Of a DNA stretch of 64,000 bases, positions 25,283 to 35,244 are shown one piece after another (the stretch's first letter is position 1; each line of letters opens with the position of its first letter). The position numbers were made by a program, and so were the translations under genes. A model generated the notes under the pieces. It had not been told where the DNA came from. It did no database searches and saw nothing but the letters and a program-made list of their open reading frames with translations. Origin of the DNA: SCTD01 sp963781675 (GTDB lineage Bacteria > Actinomycetota > Actinomycetes > Mycobacteriales > SCTD01); assembly GCA_963781675.1 (NCBI GenBank), contig CAWAGF010000007.1, forward strand, positions 142,782-206,781, read 5' to 3'.

Positions 25283-25487
25283 GAACCCGGTGAGGTCCGT
25301 CACAAGGTCCGGCAGCACGCGGGGGCCGGACGGGGTGCTGCTCTGCCGGAGGCGCTGCGGGACCGGGTCGCCGACCGCGAGCGCCCGTAGGCCCTGTCGC
25401 GCACCGGCCCCTCGCGCTGCTGCAGACCTGTCGCAGCGGGGCAGGAAGTGGCACGATCCGGACGCCGTCACCCAGAGGAGCCCCGTC
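25283..25487. other. Divergent intergenic region before the sialidase-like gene
   Basis: This 205-bp region lies between the XRE promoter and the sialidase-like start. GAGGAG at 25475-25480 is the ribosome site of the latter (7-nt spacing). I could not identify a convincing -10 box. Confidence 0.4.
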
Positions 25488-27743
25488 GTGCGCAGGTCCC
25501 TGTCCGTCACCCTCGTCCTCGCCTGCCTGGCCACGGTCGGCCTCGCGTCCGGAGCACCCGCGGCCCCGGCCGTCCCGACGGGGGGCCTGGAGTTCGCGGC
25601 CAGCCTGCCGGCCGACGTCCAGCGCGACCAGGGTGAGCCGGAGGTGTCGATCGACCCGGGCGGCAACGTCTACACCTGCGGGCCCTCCGGCTTCTCGAAC
25701 ATCGCCGACTACGCGGAGGTCTCGCGCGACGGCGGCGACCAGTTCCACCTGCTCGGCACGGCGCCCCGCGGCCAGATCTCCACGGCTGAGGGCGGCGGCG
25801 ACTGCGGCCTGGCCTCCGCGCCGGTCAAGAACGAGCAGGGCCAGTACCAGTGGGCCTACACCGGGCTCGGCCCGCTCACGAACTTCAGCACCGGCACCTC
25901 GCCCGACACCGGCCAGACGCTGTACGGCAGCCCGATCAGCGAGTCCGTGCCCGGCGTCGACCGCCAGTGGCTGGTCTTCACCGACGCCAAGACCGTCTTC
26001 CTGAACTACAACCAGCTCGCCGCCGGCTTCGTCGTGCAGAAGTCCACCGACGGCGGCTACTCCTACGGCCCGCAGCAGGTCGTCACCACCGAGGGCGGCC
26101 GCATCGGCCCGATCCGCGCGATCCTCGACGGCGACCCGGCCAAGGCCGTCGTCTACTTCCCCTTCGACAGCGGGACGCTGGTCAAGCTCGCCGTCTCCAC
26201 CGACGGCGGCGAGACCTTCGGCACCTGCACCGTCGGGGACGCCGAGGTCGACCCGACGGCCGGCTTCGTGGTCGCCGACCACGACAAGGCCGGCAACATC
26301 TTCGTGACGTACGGCGAGAAGGGCGAGGGGCGCGACAGCTACGTCATGCCGGTGCGCGCCGACAAGGTCGCGGGCTGCAAGGACGACGCGATGGTCGGCA
26401 CCGGCCGCAAGATCCTGCTCAACCACGGCGACGTCGTCACGACCGTCATGCCGTGGGCCGTCGCCAGCGGCGAGGCCGGCCGCTTCGCCGTCGCCTACTA
26501 CGGCAGCGACCAGGAGGGCGACCCCAACACCGGCGACTTCAAGGGCGCCTGGCACGTCTACGTGAGCATGGTGCTGGACGCCTTCGCAGCCGACCCCGAG
26601 GTGCTGCAGACGCGGGCGACCGCCTTCCCGATGCACTACGACTCGATCTGCCTCAACGGCACGATCTGCGCCGCCGAGCTCGGGGACCGCACCCTCGTCG
26701 ACTACTTCGCGATGGACCTCAACCCCGTCGACGGCCGGCTCAACATCGTCTACAACAACGCCGCCAAGAAGCCGGACGAGGCGATGGGCCACGTCGGGCT
26801 GCCCGTCACGACGGTGCAGATGGCCGGCCCGAGCCTGCTCGGCGGGACGCTGAAGCCCAAGCGGGCGAGGGTCCGGCAGACGAGCTCGGACGGCGCGGGC
26901 GACGCGCTGTCGCCGTACGGCACGCTCTGCATCACGCCGCCGCAGGTGCCGTGCGCACCGCCCGGCACCGCGAACCAGGACGCCGCGGACTTCGTCGACG
27001 AGGGCGGCCCGGCCGTCGAGGTCGGCCCGGAGGTCGACCTGGAGAGCGGCGCGCCGGTGCCGGACGGCGGCTTCACCGTGACGATGCGGATCGCCGACCT
27101 GTCCACCGCGGCCAAGACCGCAGCCGCCACCTCCGGCGGGGGCACGTCGCTGATCTACCTGTTCCGCTGGACGAACGGCTACCAGCCGAGCGGCGCCACG
27201 GCGCGCTGGTCGCCGGTGACCGGCTGGTCGTTCGCCTACGACGGCTACGAGACGGCCAGCACCGAGTCCGGGCAGGCCGACCCGACCGCGGAGAAGATCG
27301 TCGTCTACCCGGGGACCCTCGAGATCCCGGGGAAGGTGGACGAGGAGGCCGGCGTCATCCGGATGAGCGTGCCGCGCAACGTCCTCAAGACGCTCCAGGG
27401 CAGCGACGACAAGGGCCGCCCGCAGGAGGCCGCGGCGACCGTGGGCTCGCTGTTCCCGGACGCCGTGGCCTACTCGCTGGTCAACGTCGCGCCGGACGCC
27501 CGCGTGCAGTCCTACCTCTACCCGATGGACAACGCGCCGGCGCTGGAGTTCCGGCTCGTGGCCGCGGGCAGCACCGGCCCGGTCACCGGCCCCGGCGGTC
27601 AGCCGGGCAGCGGTCCGGGCACCGGCGGCGGCTCGCCCACGACCGGGACCATCCCGACGACGGGCCTCGCGACCGGTGGCGCCCTGCTGGCCGTGGTGCT
27701 GCTGCTGGGCGCCGCGGTGGTGCGGCGGCGGGTGGCGCGCTAG
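25488..27743 (+). CDS. Secreted, surface-anchored sialidase/BNR-repeat-like protein
   Basis: From the GTG at 25488 the protein has 751 residues. It has a signal peptide (RRSLSVTLVLACLATVGLASG) and then a beta-propeller-like region with Asp-box repeats (STDGGYSYG, STDGGETFG). A second extracellular domain, rich in Gly and Thr, follows. The C-terminus has a Gly/Pro linker, IPTTG at about residues 722-726, a membrane helix and an RRR tail, which is a sortase-like sorting signal (LPxTG variant). It may bind or cleave glycans or another surface polymer; catalytic sialidase residues were not confirmed. It is probably transcribed alone. Confidence 0.75.
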   Translation: MRRSLSVTLVLACLATVGLASGAPAAPAVPTGGLEFAASLPADVQRDQGEPEVSIDPGGNVYTCGPSGFSNIADYAEVSRDGGDQFHLLGTAPRGQISTAEGGGDCGLASAPVKNEQGQYQWAYTGLGPLTNFSTGTSPDTGQTLYGSPISESVPGVDRQWLVFTDAKTVFLNYNQLAAGFVVQKSTDGGYSYGPQQVVTTEGGRIGPIRAILDGDPAKAVVYFPFDSGTLVKLAVSTDGGETFGTCTVGDAEVDPTAGFVVADHDKAGNIFVTYGEKGEGRDSYVMPVRADKVAGCKDDAMVGTGRKILLNHGDVVTTVMPWAVASGEAGRFAVAYYGSDQEGDPNTGDFKGAWHVYVSMVLDAFAADPEVLQTRATAFPMHYDSICLNGTICAAELGDRTLVDYFAMDLNPVDGRLNIVYNNAAKKPDEAMGHVGLPVTTVQMAGPSLLGGTLKPKRARVRQTSSDGAGDALSPYGTLCITPPQVPCAPPGTANQDAADFVDEGGPAVEVGPEVDLESGAPVPDGGFTVTMRIADLSTAAKTAAATSGGGTSLIYLFRWTNGYQPSGATARWSPVTGWSFAYDGYETASTESGQADPTAEKIVVYPGTLEIPGKVDEEAGVIRMSVPRNVLKTLQGSDDKGRPQEAAATVGSLFPDAVAYSLVNVAPDARVQSYLYPMDNAPALEFRLVAAGSTGPVTGPGGQPGSGPGTGGGSPTTGTIPTTGLATGGALLAVVLLLGAAVVRRRVAR

Positions 27744-28684
27744 CGGCTGACGGCGACGCGCAGCTCGCCGACCGGCACGCCGCCGCCGAGCACCGGCGAC
27801 GTGGCCAGCTCGTCGAGGACGGGCTGCTCCACGCCGAGCGCACGCAGGGCGTGCACCAGTGCGGGCACGGCCGCGCGGGTGGCGCCGTCGAGCACCTTGA
27901 CCGCGGCGGCGGAGCCGTCCGGCAGCGCGGCCGCGAAGACGCCCTCGGCGCCGTCCTTGGCGACCAGCCCGGGGATGCCGTCGATGAGCCGGCTGACCTC
28001 GCGGCCGGGGCCGCCGACCAGACCGGCGTGGGCGCGCATCGCACCAGCCGTGCGGGCACTGGTGCCGTCACCGGTGGCCAGCGCCGCGAACGCGCGCGCC
28101 AGACCGGTGAGCGTCAGCGCGTGCTGGGGCGCGCCGCAGCCGTCCACGGCGACGTGCGGCACCCGCTCGCCGGCCAGCCGCTCGATCGTCGCCGTCATCG
28201 CCTGCTGCACCGGGTGGTCTACCGCGAGGTAGCCCTCGACCGGCCAGCCGTTGGCGACGCAGGTGGCGAGCATCGCGGCGTGCTTGCCGGAGCAGTTCAT
28301 CGTCAGCGGGCTCGCCTCGCCGCCGGTGCGCAGCAGCTGGTGCGCGGCCTCGACGTCCAGCGGGAGCAGGGGCGGGCAGCCGAGCGCCCGCTCGTCCAGG
28401 CCCGCGGCGGACAGCGTCCGGCGTACGACCTCGAGGTGCTCGGGCAGCCCGGAGTGCGAGGCGGTGGCCAGGGCGAGGCAGCCGTCGTCCGGCGGCTCCC
28501 AGCCGGCGTCGAGCAGGCCGACCGCCTGCAGCGGCTTGTTCGAGGAGCGCGGGAAGACCGCGCGCTCGACCTCGCCGGCCGCGAGCGCGGTGCTGCCGTC
28601 GGCGCGCAGGGCGACGGCGAGGACGCCGTGGGTGCTCTCGACGACGCCGGAGCGGACGAGCTCGACCAGGAGGGGGGCGCTCAC
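27740..28684 (-). CDS. L-asparaginase II family (ReAIV-like)
   Basis: The protein has 314 residues. Family motifs are FPRSSNKPLQAVGLL, ATASHSGLPEHLEV, MNCSGKHAAMLATC and VDGCGAPQHALTLTGLARAF. The Ser/Lys (RSSNK) and Cys/Lys (CSGK) positions correspond to the active-site residues described for the Rhizobium etli inducible asparaginase. It hydrolyses asparagine to aspartate and ammonia in the cytoplasm. The GTG start overlaps the stop of rsiG by 4 bp. Confidence 0.88.
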   Translation of the reverse strand: MSAPLLVELVRSGVVESTHGVLAVALRADGSTALAAGEVERAVFPRSSNKPLQAVGLLDAGWEPPDDGCLALATASHSGLPEHLEVVRRTLSAAGLDERALGCPPLLPLDVEAAHQLLRTGGEASPLTMNCSGKHAAMLATCVANGWPVEGYLAVDHPVQQAMTATIERLAGERVPHVAVDGCGAPQHALTLTGLARAFAALATGDGTSARTAGAMRAHAGLVGGPGREVSRLIDGIPGLVAKDGAEGVFAAALPDGSAAAVKVLDGATRAAVPALVHALRALGVEQPVLDELATSPVLGGGVPVGELRVAVSR

Positions 28685-29247
28685 CCGGCGGCGGGCGGCT
28701 GCTCGCTCAGCAGCGCGTCGACGTCGGCCTCGCCGTCGCGGTAGCGGCGGGTGATCTCCGCGCTGCACGCGTCCATGGCCTGCTGCACCTGACGGCGCTT
28801 GGCGGAGATGCCCTGCTCCTCCTCGGAGAGGGTGCGCATCGCGTGGGCGAGCTCGTCGGTGGAGCGGGCGGAGACGTCGGACAGGCCGACGTTCGCGACC
28901 AGCGCCTCGACGTAGCGGCGGTGGCTGTCGGCGCGCGACGGCTCGACGGTCGTGTGCCGGCCGAGCCCGCGGGCGGGGCCGCGCGGCTCGTCGGCCAGGA
29001 TCGCGGCCAGGCCGTCGACGAGGGTGCCGCTGGTCGTGCCGTCACGGCGGTTGAGCTCGGCGCGCAGGATGTCCAGTCGCCCCTGGATCATGCGGCGGAG
29101 GTACGAGAGGTCGACCTCCTCCTGCTCGGCCTCGGTGCGCAGCTCGCGCACCTCGGACAGCGGCAGGTCCCGCAGGCCCTCGAGGAAGTCCTCGGCCAGG
29201 ACACGGTCGATGCGCCGGTTGCCTCCCACGGTCGGCTCGACGCTCAC
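28681..29247 (-). CDS. rsiG: RsiG-like c-di-GMP-binding anti-sigma factor (partner of WhiG)
   Basis: The protein has 188 residues and is nearly all helical. The RsiG signature E(X)3S(X)2R(X)3Q(X)3D occurs twice: E44, S48, R51, Q55, D59, and E144, S148, R151, Q155, D159, exactly 100 residues apart. In Streptomyces the two motifs on antiparallel helices hold a c-di-GMP dimer, and the complex sequesters the sporulation sigma factor WhiG. All ten signature residues are present, so ligand binding is expected. WhiG itself is not in the window. The gene is in an operon with the asparaginase (GTGA overlap). Confidence 0.9.
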   Translation of the reverse strand: MSVEPTVGGNRRIDRVLAEDFLEGLRDLPLSEVRELRTEAEQEEVDLSYLRRMIQGRLDILRAELNRRDGTTSGTLVDGLAAILADEPRGPARGLGRHTTVEPSRADSHRRYVEALVANVGLSDVSARSTDELAHAMRTLSEEEQGISAKRRQVQQAMDACSAEITRRYRDGEADVDALLSEQPPAAG

Positions 29248-29434
29248 GGACTGCTCCTTCGGGTGGTTCGAGGGCGTGTACAGGGCCCATCGTGGCAGAT
29301 GGCGGAGGCGCGCGGAGCGCTCCGGGAAGGTTGACCCGTACGGCTCAACGTGGAGCCCCTCGCTGCCGATGGTCGGAGGGTGCGGTGCCGGACGGCGCCG
29401 TGCTCAGCCGGGGGGCGTGGAAGGAGGCCGGAAC

Positions 29435-32023
29435 GTGCTCAAGGGCGATCTGGCCACCACCCCCCTGCCCGAGGTGCTGCGACAGCTCGCGGACGGCGCG
29501 GCGACCGGCTGCCTGAACGTCCTCGACGGCGCCGGCGAGACCGCCAAGGTCTACCTGCGCGGCGGCCGCGTCTACGCCGTCATCGCCCCGGGCAAGCGCC
29601 CCCAGCTCGGCGCCCGGCTCGTCTCCTCCGGCGCCCTCGGCCCCGAGGCGCTCGCCGAGGCGCTCGAGGCCCAGCGCACCGAGCTGCAGGGCTGGCGGCT
29701 GGGCGAGCTGCTCGTCCACCTCGGCTACGTCGACCAGCCGGTCGTCGAGGACTTCGTCAACGAGCAGGTCCGCGCGTCGCTGTCCGACCTGCTGCCGTGG
29801 CGGCACGCGACGTGGAAGTTCCGCGTCAACGAGCGCACCCGCGAGGACGTCGCCCCGCCCGTCCCCGTCGACGAGCTGCTCGCCGAGATCGACGCGCGCC
29901 TGGACGAGCAGGCCGAGTGGTTCGGCGACCCCGAGGCCGTCCCGCTGCTGTCGGCGGCCGACACCGCCAACGCCGAGACCGAGATCGACGCCGACGCCTG
30001 GTCGCTGCTGTGCAAGGTCGACGGCGTACGCACCATCACCGAGCTGGCCCGCGAGTGCGGCTTCACGCTGTACGAGGCCGGGCGCGTCGTGTCCACCCTC
30101 GTCGGCGCCGGCCTGCTCGAGCTCGAGGAGCCCGAGGAGGTCGTCGACGCCGCCGCGTTCCTCGCCGAGGCGGCTGCCGCGCCCGCGGACCTCGCCCCCG
30201 CCGACGTCGCCTCCCGGCTGGCCTCCGCGCTGTCCGCACCCCCGGTCCCGTCGCAGCGCTCGACCCCCACGCGCGCCCTGCCGACCGCCCCTGAGGGCGA
30301 CCAGGTCGACGGCTCCATCTCCCGGGTCTCCGAGGCGCTCGCCGCGCTGCTCGGTCCGGCCACCGCCTCCGACGACGTCTTCAGCGCGCCGACGCACCGG
30401 CCCTCCGCCGCACCGCCGCCCCCGCCCGTCGACCCGAGGAAGGTCGAGCGCGACCGGCTGGCGGCGCAGCGGCGGGCTGCGGACGCCGAGGAGCTGGCGC
30501 TCGCGCAGGCCGAGCTCGAAGCGGCCCGGGCGGCGTCCGAGGCGGCGTCCGAGGCGTCGTTCGCCGCGGAGCACGGCGAGGACCACGTGGCCGAGGTCGT
30601 GGACCTGCAGTCGGTACGAGCGGCCGCGGCGGCCGAGGAGGCGCGGCTGGCTGAGCAGGCTGCGGCTGCTGCTGAGGAGGCGCGGCTCGCCGCTGAGGCC
30701 GAGGCCGCTGAGGAAGCGCGGCTCGCCGAGGAAGCGCGACTCGCCGAGGAAGCGCGCGTCGCCGAGGAAACGCGCCTCGCTGAGGAGGCCGCTGCCGCTG
30801 AGGCCGCACGCGTCGAGGAGGAGGCGAGGCTCGCAGCCGAGGCCGAGGCCGCCGAGCAGGCACGGCTCGCTGAGGAAGCGCAGCTGGCCGAGGAGGCCCG
30901 CCAGGCTGAGGAGGCCGCTGCCGCCGAGGCCGCGCGCGCCGAGGAGGAGGAGGCCCGGCTCGCCGCCGAGGCCGAGGCCGCCGAGCAGGCGCGGCTCGCT
31001 GAGGAAGCGCAGCTGGCCGAAGAGGCCCGCCAGGCTGAGGAGGCCGCTGCCGCCGAGGCCGCGCGCGCCGAGGAGGAGGAGGCCCGGCTCGCCGCCGAGG
31101 CCGAGGCCGCCGAGCAGGCGCGGCTCGCTGAGGAAGCGCAGCTGGCCGAAGAGGCCCGCCAGGCTGAGGAGGCGCTGCCGCTGAGGCGGCACGGGTCGAG
31201 GAGGAGGCACGGCTCGCCGCCGAAGCCGAAGCCGCCGAGCAGGCACGACTCGCTGAGGAAGCCGCCGCTGCCGAGGCCGAGGCCGCCGAGCAGGCACGCC
31301 AGGCTGAAGAGGCCGCTGGAGGCCGCCCGGCTCGGAGGAGGAGGCACGGCTCGTCGCCGAAGCCGAAGCCGCCGAGCAGGCGCGGCTCGCTGAGGAAGCG
31401 CAGCTGGCCGAAGAGGCCCGCCAGGCTGAGGAGGCTGCTGCCGCTGAGGCGGCACGTGTCGAGGAGGAGGCACGGCTCGCCGCCGAGGCCCGAGGCCGAG
31501 GAAGCCGCAGCCGAGCAGGCCGAGGAAGCCGCTGCCGCCGAGGCCGCGCGGCCGCCGAGGAGAGAGGCACGGCTCGCCGCACGAGGCCGAGGCCGAGGCC
31601 GCCCGCCTCGAGCAGGAGCGCGCCGAGCAGGAGCGCCTCGACGAGGAGGCGCGCGCGCAGCAGGCCGCCGCCGACCTGGCCGCCTCCGAGTTCGCGGCCC
31701 TCACCGCCGGCTTCGACGACGCCCCGCTGCCCCCCGTCGACCACGAGACGCAGGCCGCCGCCTTCGCCGAGCTGTCGGCCTCTGCCGCGGTCGCCGTCGC
31801 GGAGCCCGTCCAGGCGCCCGCGCCGGTCGTGGAGCTCGACGACCAGCCGATGCCCTCGTACCACCAGGACACCGACACCGCCGCCCTGCTGCGCGAGCTC
31901 AGCTCGCTGGGCCTCGACGACGACCCGCCGCCGCCCCCGCCGACGCGCCCGGCCCGCCCGCCGGCACCGCGCCCGGCCGCCGCTCCTGCGAAGAAGAAGA
32001 AGGGCCTGTTCGGCCGCGGCTGA
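29435..32023 (+). CDS. DUF4388 protein with long Ala/Glu coiled-coil repeats, frame-broken in the repeats
   Basis: The GTG at 29435 is preceded by AAGGAGG with a 7-nt spacer. Residues 1-130 are a DUF4388/PATAN domain (GDLATTPLPEVLRQLADG, then GGRVYAVIAPGKRPQLG). Residues 185-235 form a winged-helix-like region (VDGVRTITELARECGFTL). From about residue 400 the protein becomes a charged coiled coil of AEEARLAEE repeats. The tail is KKKKGLFGRG. At least two frame breaks occur inside the repeats (about 31170 and 31320-31570), but the frame before and after is the same, so I infer one protein of about 860 residues. The function is unknown; PATAN domains occur in signalling and motility proteins. 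Confidence 0.7.
30830..31600 (+). repeat. 129-bp tandem repeats encoding a 43-residue coiled-coil unit
   Basis: A block beginning GAGGAGGAGGAGGCCCGG starts at 30941 and again at 31070, 129 bp (43 codons) apart and almost identical over its length. Diverged copies precede and follow. The frame breaks of the host gene fall in these repeats, so copy number and indels here are the least reliable part of this gene. Confidence 0.75.
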
Positions 32024-32073
32024 CCGCGGGTCGCCGCTTCCCGGTCGCTCGGACCACCAGGAGGGCCCTGATC

Positions 32074-34211
32074 ATGGGCGCAGCGACCGGGAAGGCCGGG
32101 TCTCGGGGCGCAGCGACGGGAGGCGGGTCGGACGAGACGGCGCAGGCTGAGCAGGACGAGACGGCGCAGGCCGAGCAGGACGAAACGCCGCGCACCGGCG
32201 CGGCGCCGTGGTCCCATGGGCGCGTGCTCCGCCGGCCCCTCGCGATGGTGCTGTCCGCGGTCGCGGCAGCCGCGGGAGCGCTCGTGGCCACCCCCGCCGA
32301 GGCCACGCCCGCCACGGTCGTCCTGACCCTCCGCGCGTCGTCGCCCGCCGCGCTGCAGCAGGCCGCCGCACGACCGCCGCAGGACGCCGCCGACCGCACC
32401 GAGCGCGCCCGCCTGCTGGCCCCCACCGCCCGGCGCGGCGTCGAGCGGTGGCTCACCGACCACGGCTTCACCGTCGAGAGCGCGACCACCTGGACGGTCA
32501 CCGCACGCGGCCCGGCCCACCTGCTGACCCGGCGGCTGCCACCCGCTCTGCGGCCGAGCGTCCTGTCGGTGGTGCGCGACGCCGCCGGCACGATGCGCCC
32601 CCGCACGGTGCCGGTCGGCTACGCCCCGGAGGACCTGCGCGCGGCGTACGCCAGCGCCGGCCGGCGGCAGCGGCACCACGGTCGCGACCATCCAGTTCTC
32701 GGGCTGGCAGCCGAGCGACGCGCAGGTGTTCGCCCGCGCCGCCGGGATCCCGCTGTCGCCCGGCCAGATCACGACGGTGCCCGTCGCCGGCGCCCGTACC
32801 GAGCGCTCCGACGGCGCGGGCGGCGACCTCGAGGTGGCGCTCGACGTGCAGGCCGTGCTCGGTGCCGCACCCGACGCGCGGCAGCTGGTCTACGTCGCCC
32901 CGAACACCACCAGCGGGGCCATCGCCGTGTACGACGCGGTCGCGAGCGCGGCCGAGCGCTCCACCTTGACGGCCGTCAGCATCTCCTGGGGCGCCTGCGA
33001 GCAGGAGACGGCGCCGCAGCTCGTGCAGGCCCTCGAGCAGAGCCTGGCGCGCATGGTCGCCGCCGGGGCGACGGTCTTCGCCGCCTCGGGGGACGCAGGG
33101 CGCGTACGGCTGCGCCACCGAGCAGGCGCCGGACCCGCGGCTCGCGGTCGACTACCCGGCCTCGAGCCCGTCGGTGCTCGCGGTCGGCGGGACGACCCTG
33201 CTCCGCGACGGCGCCGGCTGGTCGGAGGCCGCCTGGTCCGACCGGCGCACCTCCGGCCCCGGCTACGCCGGCAGCGGGACCGGCGGCGGCCTGTCGACGC
33301 TGTTCCCGCGCCCGGTGTGGCAGGCAGGCCGCGGGAGGCGTGCGGTGCCCTGATCTCGCCGCCGTGGCCGACGCGTCGCACCGGCTTCGGCGTGTACGGC
33401 CCGGACGACAGCGGCCGGCGCAGCTGGCAGACGGCAGGCGGGACGAGCGGGTCCGCTCCGCTGCTGGCCGGTCAGCTGGCCAGCGCCGTCAGCGGTCTCG
33501 GCCGCAGCCTCGGGTTCGGCCGGGTGCACGTGCCGCTGTACGCCGCGGCCCGCGACGGCGTCGGCCTGCGCGACGTGGTGGAGGGCGACGGCCTGCGCCA
33601 CCAGGCCGGCCCGGGCTACGACCTCGCGACCGGCCTCGGCAGCCCGCAGTGGTCGGCACTCGCGCCGCGCCTGGCCGCCCCCGCGCTCACGGCACCCGCT
33701 GCCACCACCGGCGGCGCGGTGGCCGTCGCGCCGTACGCCCCGGGCTCCCGCACGGCCCGCTACGGACTGGCCGAGACCGCAGAGGCTGCCTGCGCCGCGG
33801 CGGCCGCGCGCGCCGCCGACCTCGCTGACGCTCGGGACGGCCCGGACCGGACGACCGCAGCCGTGCTGGCGGTGCGTCGAGGGCGGCGCCTGCCGTACGG
33901 CGAGCGCGCCGCTCGTGCTCGACCGCACGCCGCCGGGCGCCGGCGCGACGCTCGGCCGCAGCGCCCGGACCAGGCGTGCTCGCGCTCGCCTGGGGCGGGA
34001 GCGACCCGGCGCCGGCAGCGGCGTGGCGCAGGTGGCCTGGCGGCTCCGGCGCACCGACAGCGGCGAGGTGGTCGCCGCCGGGACCGGCAGCCGCGGTCGG
34101 GAGCGCGCTGCGCAGCGTGCGGCGCGGCGTGGCGTACCAGCTCGAGGTCGAGGCGACGGACGCCGTCGGCCTCCGCAGCGGGACGGCCTCAGCGGCGCCG
34201 TCAGCGGCTGA
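32074..34211 (+). CDS. Secreted sedolisin-type protease (S53, kumamolisin-like), several frame breaks
   Basis: The sequence begins with a 50-residue leader that has two direct DETAQAEQ repeats, then a hydrophobic signal (LAMVLSAVAAAAGALVATPAEA) and a prokumamolisin activation domain (VVLTLRASSP onward). The S53 catalytic domain follows. The Glu/Asp pair is in GGDLEVALDVQAVLG, the oxyanion Asp in FAASGDAG and the catalytic Ser in GGTSGSAPLLAG (about 33440). A C-terminal fibronectin-like segment ends near 34211. Frame breaks near 32660, 33105, 33340 and 33890 interrupt it, each at a place where homology continues in another frame. I infer an intact acid-active secreted protease in the organism. 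Its end is convergent with ygfZ. Confidence 0.75.
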
Positions 34212-35161
34212 AGCGCAGCAGGCCCGCGCGGGCGGCAGCGGCCTCCCGCGCGGGCGGAGACCGGCGCCTCGAAGGCCGGCTCCGGGTCGATCGCCGCAGC
34301 GACCGCGCCGGCGGTCAGCGCGGCGTCGTCGGGCACCTGCCGCTTGACCAGCGCGAGCGCGATCGGGCCGAGCTCGTGGTGCCGGACGGCCGTGCCGACC
34401 CGGCCGACGTCCCGGCCGTCGAGCTGGACGGCGTCGCCCGTGGCGGGCAGCTCGCTGTCGGAGCCGTCGAGGTGCAGCAGCACCAGCCGTCGAGGGGGCC
34501 GGCCCAGGTTGTGGACGCGCGCGACGGTCTCCTGCCCGCGGTAGCAGCCCTTGTCCAGGTGGACCGCGTCGTCGAGCCAGCCGACCTCGTGCGGGATCGT
34601 CCGGTGGTCGGTGTCCAGCCCGAGGCGCGGCCGTCGGGCGGCGACGCGCAGCGCCTCGAACGCCATGCACCCCGGCGAGCGGCCCGTCGTAGGCCGCCGA
34701 GCTCGGCGCGCGGCACCAGCCGCGGCTCCGGGTCGGCGACGACGGCGTACGGTCGCGGTGACGTCGTCGACCTCGACGCGCAGCATGAACTGCATCCGGC
34801 TGCAGGAACTCGACCAGCGCGTCGGCGGTGCCGGGCTCGACGTGGGCGAGGACCGCCTCGCCGTCGTCGACGAGCTGCAGGTGGTGCTCGACGTGGCCCT
34901 GCGGCGACAGCACGAGCGCCTGCGTCGGCACGGCCGGGCTGCAGAGCCCGGTGAGGTGCTGGGCGGTAGGCTGTGCAGCCAGCTCAGCCGGTCCGGCCCG
35001 CTGACCGGAGGACCGGCGCGGTGCGACAGGTCGACCAGGGCAGCCTCGGTCCCGTGCGTCCTCCAGGCGGCGCTGCTCGGCGTACGGGTCGCCGTAGTGG
35101 CGCGGCGACGCCCGGCGTCGGGCGGGTCGGCGGGGACGGCTCCGGGGCGCGCGAGGGTCAT
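34201..35161 (-). CDS. ygfZ: Folate-binding YgfZ/GcvT-like protein, frame-broken
   Basis: Homology is spread over three frames from the ATG at 35161 to a stop at 34201. The family hallmark KGCYRGQE is present (about 34535-34560), preceded by GLDTDHRTIPHEVGWLDDAV. The C-terminal barrel has PATGDAVQLDGRDVGRVG and LVKRQVP. YgfZ proteins use tetrahydrofolate and help Fe-S cluster assembly or repair. In actinobacteria this gene usually neighbours a Fur regulator and a PabC-like aminotransferase, as here, but in this genome a 3-kb gene separates them. At least three one-base breaks are needed, near 34240, 34680-34700 and 34750-35000. Confidence 0.75.
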
Positions 35162-35208
35162 GACCGCGAGATGCAAGGGCGGGTGCCCGCACCGTGTTCC
35201 CGGACGCA

Positions 35209-35242
35209 CCGCGGCCCCTCCCGAGAGGACGAGGGGCCGCGG
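35209..35242 (-). terminator. Hairpin terminator downstream of the first VLDTR gene
   Basis: CCGCGGCCCCTC (35209-35220) and GAGGGGCCGCGG (35231-35242) form a perfect 12-bp stem with a 10-nt loop, just past the apparent C-terminal end of the minus-strand VLDTR/CxxC gene and before ygfZ. Confidence 0.65.
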
Positions 35243-35244
35243 CA

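Noticed and set aside
25850..28744. A 964-codon plus-strand frame overlapping the sialidase-like gene and asparaginase
   Set aside because: The composition is that of a shifted frame (Arg/Gly/Ala-rich). The 25488-27743 frame has a signal peptide, Asp boxes and a sorting signal instead.
29345..31864. Minus-strand frames opposite the DUF4388 coiled-coil repeats
   Set aside because: They mirror the repeats as Leu/Gly/Arg-rich text with no start signals, while the plus frame has a strong ribosome site and recognised domains.
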